From assembly GCA_027485695.1 (NCBI GenBank), contig JAIXQO010000002.1, forward strand, positions 372,001-436,000: 64,000 nt of DNA, written 5' to 3'. This DNA comes from Pseudomonadota bacterium. GTDB taxonomy: Bacteria; Bdellovibrionota; UBA1018. This document shows, one piece after another, positions 62,328 through 64,000 of the stretch; positions within the stretch are counted from its first letter, which is position 1, and each line of letters starts with the position of its first letter. Below the pieces are notes generated by a model, which saw nothing but the letters and a program-made list of their open reading frames with translations, was not told the origin of the DNA and searched no databases. Position numbers and translations under genes: made by a program.

Positions 62328-62900
62328 TTACTGAGTGACTTTCTCGCCCTGAGGATCTTTGGCTTTGGCGACTTTTTGTCCGTGAATCGATTTCACGAAC
62401 CCGGTCACGCTCGAGAGCTCCTCGGCCGAAATCACTGCGCCCCAAGGCGGCATGCCCTTGTCGAGAACGCCGTCTTTGATCACGCGATAGATTGCCAAAA
62501 TCTCACCTTTGTCATGGATCCAGTAATCATCCGTCAAGTTAGGTCCGATGAGACCGCCACCGTCCGCGGCGTGACAGGACGCGCACTTACTTTCGAACAC
62601 GGCTTTGCCACGAGCAACAGACGGACCGTCTTTGACAAGCGCTAAGAGTTGATCCGCCGTTACGTCAGGACCGTTGTTTTTTTTCTGAAGTGCCTGCACC
62701 TCCTCCAGACCGCTTGTCAGCTCCTGATCTAATGTGCGCCCCGGCCCCATCACATAGTAACCGAAATAGACGACCGCAAACGCGATCGAGAGATAGAAAG
62801 ACAGCTGCCACCAAAACGGCGCGGGATTATTGAATTCCTGAATGCCATCATACTCGTGGTCCTTGATCAGTGTATCCACGGGTTCATTTTTCTTGCTCAC
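62328..62900 (-). CDS. ccoP: cbb3 oxidase subunit III CcoP, monohaem form
   Basis: Membrane-anchored cytochrome c of 190 residues. The N-terminus HEYDGIQEFNNPAPFWW and the transmembrane helix (LSFYLSIAFAVVYFGYYVMG) are typical of CcoP. Only one haem motif is present, CASCH at 106-110, with axial Met150 in KGMPPWG; standard CcoP has two haem domains and about 300 residues. GTG 62900 starts two bases after the ccoQ stop. Monohaem CcoP occurs in several lineages. Confidence 0.92.
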   Translation of the reverse strand: MSKKNEPVDTLIKDHEYDGIQEFNNPAPFWWQLSFYLSIAFAVVYFGYYVMGPGRTLDQELTSGLEEVQALQKKNNGPDVTADQLLALVKDGPSVARGKAVFESKCASCHAADGGGLIGPNLTDDYWIHDKGEILAIYRVIKDGVLDKGMPPWGAVISAEELSSVTGFVKSIHGQKVAKAKDPQGEKVTQ

Positions 62901-62902
62901 GT

Positions 62903-63064
62903 CTATTCTCCATCCAAAGGTTGACGACTGGTTCGGTCATATAGTTTTTTCGCCCCGCCCCTTCCGGTCCAAAGCACGACGCCAATAAACACGGCTGCGA
63001 ACAATATCAGTCCAACGAGTGGAAGTTGGGGCATGGGGAAAAAACTCAGCGCTTCTTTGATCAT
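62903..63064 (-). CDS. ccoQ: cbb3 oxidase small subunit CcoQ
   Basis: Small 53-residue membrane protein, MIKEALSFFPMPQLPLVGLI at the start, one transmembrane helix (LVGLILFAAVFIGVVLW) and a basic tail (RGGAKKLYDRTSRQPLDGE). Position between ccoNO and ccoP with ATGA overlap of the ccoO stop, and length, match CcoQ, which stabilises the complex. Ends in TAG. Confidence 0.85.
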   Translation of the reverse strand: MIKEALSFFPMPQLPLVGLILFAAVFIGVVLWTGRGGAKKLYDRTSRQPLDGE

Positions 63065-64000
63065 TTTGCACCCCCCGCCTGACTCGTCATCTGACCCAGT
63101 ACTTGGAGATAAGCAATGAGAGCGAGAACTTCTCGATCATCTTCGATTTGACCGCCACTCTCCGAGCGAAGTGATGCTGCAAGCACAGCGGCCTCGGCCT
63201 TGGCATTTTCACCAGCGAAATTCTCCTCTTGTTCTGAATAAGGCACGCCCAGCACTCGCTGAACCGAGATTTTGCGATTCAGCGACGCGTAGTCGATCGA
63301 GTTCTTAAAGAGCCAAGTGTAGCTCGGCATAATCGACTGTGGAACGACATCACGAGGATTCAAAAAGTGACGATAGTGCCAGAGGTTCGGATACTTGCCT
63401 CCCACTCGCGCCAAATCCGGTCCAGTTCGTTTCGAGCCCCAGAGGAATGGACGATCATAACGTGACTCTTCCATGGTCGATGCTTTGCCGTAGCGAAGCA
63501 CGTCCGGAACAGTCTTACGAATCATCTGCGAGTGACAGAGGTAGCAACCTTCTTTGATGTAGATGTCACGCCCTGCGAGTTGAAGCGGCGTATACGGTTT
63601 CGTCGTGATCGATTGAAGCGAATACGCGTTCTCAATATAGTGCTCACCCGTGATGAACGGGAAAAGCTCGATAAAAGATCCAATCAAGATCGCCGTGAGT
63701 GCAAGCACCGTGAGTACAATCGGCATGCGCTCCAATGTCCGGTGCTCGAGTTTCGGGATCTGAAGGGCTTCCGCACGGCGGAATGGAGCGAATCGATCCG
63801 TCGTATCTGCGAGGTTTTCGGCTTTTGAATTCTTGATCGTGATCCAAACGTTCACGATCATCAGCACAAAACCGCCGAGATAGAGGGTTCCACCTACCGC
63901 GCGTACCCAATAGAGCGGAACGATCTTGACCACCGTCTGAACGAAATCCGGATAGAGCAATTTCCCTTGGGCATCGATTCCCTGCCACATCAGACCTTGA
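63061..64000 (-). CDS. ccoNO: Fused cbb3 oxidase subunits I and II (CcoN-CcoO), C-terminal part
   Basis: The frame is open to the window edge, so the N-terminal CcoN part is cut. The first visible residues (QGLMWQGIDAQGKLL, then VVKIVPLYWVRAVGGTLYLG) match the end of CcoN with its last helices. Without a stop the frame passes into CcoO: IGSFIELFPF, the haem c motif GCYLCHSQMIRKT, SMPSYTWLF-like conserved regions and a soluble tail. CcoNO fusions are known in some lineages. It is the haem-copper oxidase core that reduces oxygen at low tension. Confidence 0.93.
   Translation of the reverse strand, partial: QGLMWQGIDAQGKLLYPDFVQTVVKIVPLYWVRAVGGTLYLGGFVLMIVNVWITIKNSKAENLADTTDRFAPFRRAEALQIPKLEHRTLERMPIVLTVLALTAILIGSFIELFPFITGEHYIENAYSLQSITTKPYTPLQLAGRDIYIKEGCYLCHSQMIRKTVPDVLRYGKASTMEESRYDRPFLWGSKRTGPDLARVGGKYPNLWHYRHFLNPRDVVPQSIMPSYTWLFKNSIDYASLNRKISVQRVLGVPYSEQEENFAGENAKAEAAVLAASLRSESGGQIEDDREVLALIAYLQVLGQMTSQAGGAK

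Noticed and set aside
1..64000. tRNA, rRNA, insertion sequences, prophage
   Set aside because: No cloverleaf-like TTCRA-loop sets, no rRNA stretches, and no transposase, integrase or phage structural proteins among the frames were recognised.

Overview
This is a chromosomal window of a Gram-negative, respiring bacterium. GC looks moderate (roughly 50-55% by eye) and coding density is high. Several features suggest a Bdellovibrionota/Oligoflexia-type (predatory-clade or 'delta-like') organism: a TIGR02147/DUF4423 regulator paired with a secreted protein, many exported proteins of unknown function, a CcoN-CcoO fusion, a Ski2-like helicase with a DUF3516-type C-terminus, a PilT-family ATPase, pseudo-receiver/PilZ proteins and a Csd6-like L,D-transpeptidase. 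The lineage is an inference. No rRNA, tRNA, CRISPR, insertion sequence or prophage was recognised.

Layout. 0.1-5.8 kb: two envelope proteins converging, a possible transglutaminase-barrel protein and a lipoprotein with eight FN3-like repeats and a haem motif. 5.9-13 kb: DUF2461 protein, variant diadenylate-cyclase-domain protein, metallo-beta-lactamase hydrolase, rhomboid protease, Rieske oxygenase, cystathionine beta-synthase. 13.3-17.8 kb: four-gene exported operon (DUF1588/1585-like dihaem protein plus Tat-dependent DUF1501 protein). 17.8-26 kb: Fe-SOD, M14 peptidase, a small gene broken by an amber codon, exported HEXXH protein, Bcr/CflA exporter, Csd6-like L,D-transpeptidase, and the TIGR02147 regulator with a palindromic control region. 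26-36 kb: metabolic genes (FAH hydrolase, O-methyltransferase, deaminase, two GST-like proteins, EamA/MocR pair, exported GATase-like and nitrilase-like proteins, DctA). 36-45.6 kb: HEXXH protein with a PGGDGVR tandem repeat linked to a TPR/winged-helix protein, methyltransferases, pseudo-receiver-PilZ protein, AEC transporter, PilT-like ATPase, exported GNAT-like protein. 45.6-53.2 kb: helicase, outer membrane protein, uracil-DNA glycosylase, a long proline/arginine repeat protein. 53.3-58.9 kb: RND/TolC/DUF2892 operon with an ArsR regulator of BigR/SqrR type, divergent from an amber-interrupted rhodanese. 58.9-64 kb: FNR-like regulator, CBS-domain protein and the cbb3 oxidase operon (ccoNO fusion, ccoQ, ccoP, ccoG and a DsbD_2/TauE-like membrane protein), cut by the window edge.

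How genes fit together. The right end forms an oxygen/sulfur module: microaerobic cbb3 respiration beside an FNR-type regulator, and a probable sulfide/persulfide-responsive efflux operon. The rest is mostly envelope biology and small metabolic units. The most distinctive observations are two conserved genes each interrupted by one TAG codon, a DAC domain that keeps DGA but lacks the usual RHR, paired CCAGT/ACTGG operators over a probable leaderless promoter, pseudo-receivers lacking the phospho-acceptor, and a protein repeat whose copies differ only by synonymous changes.
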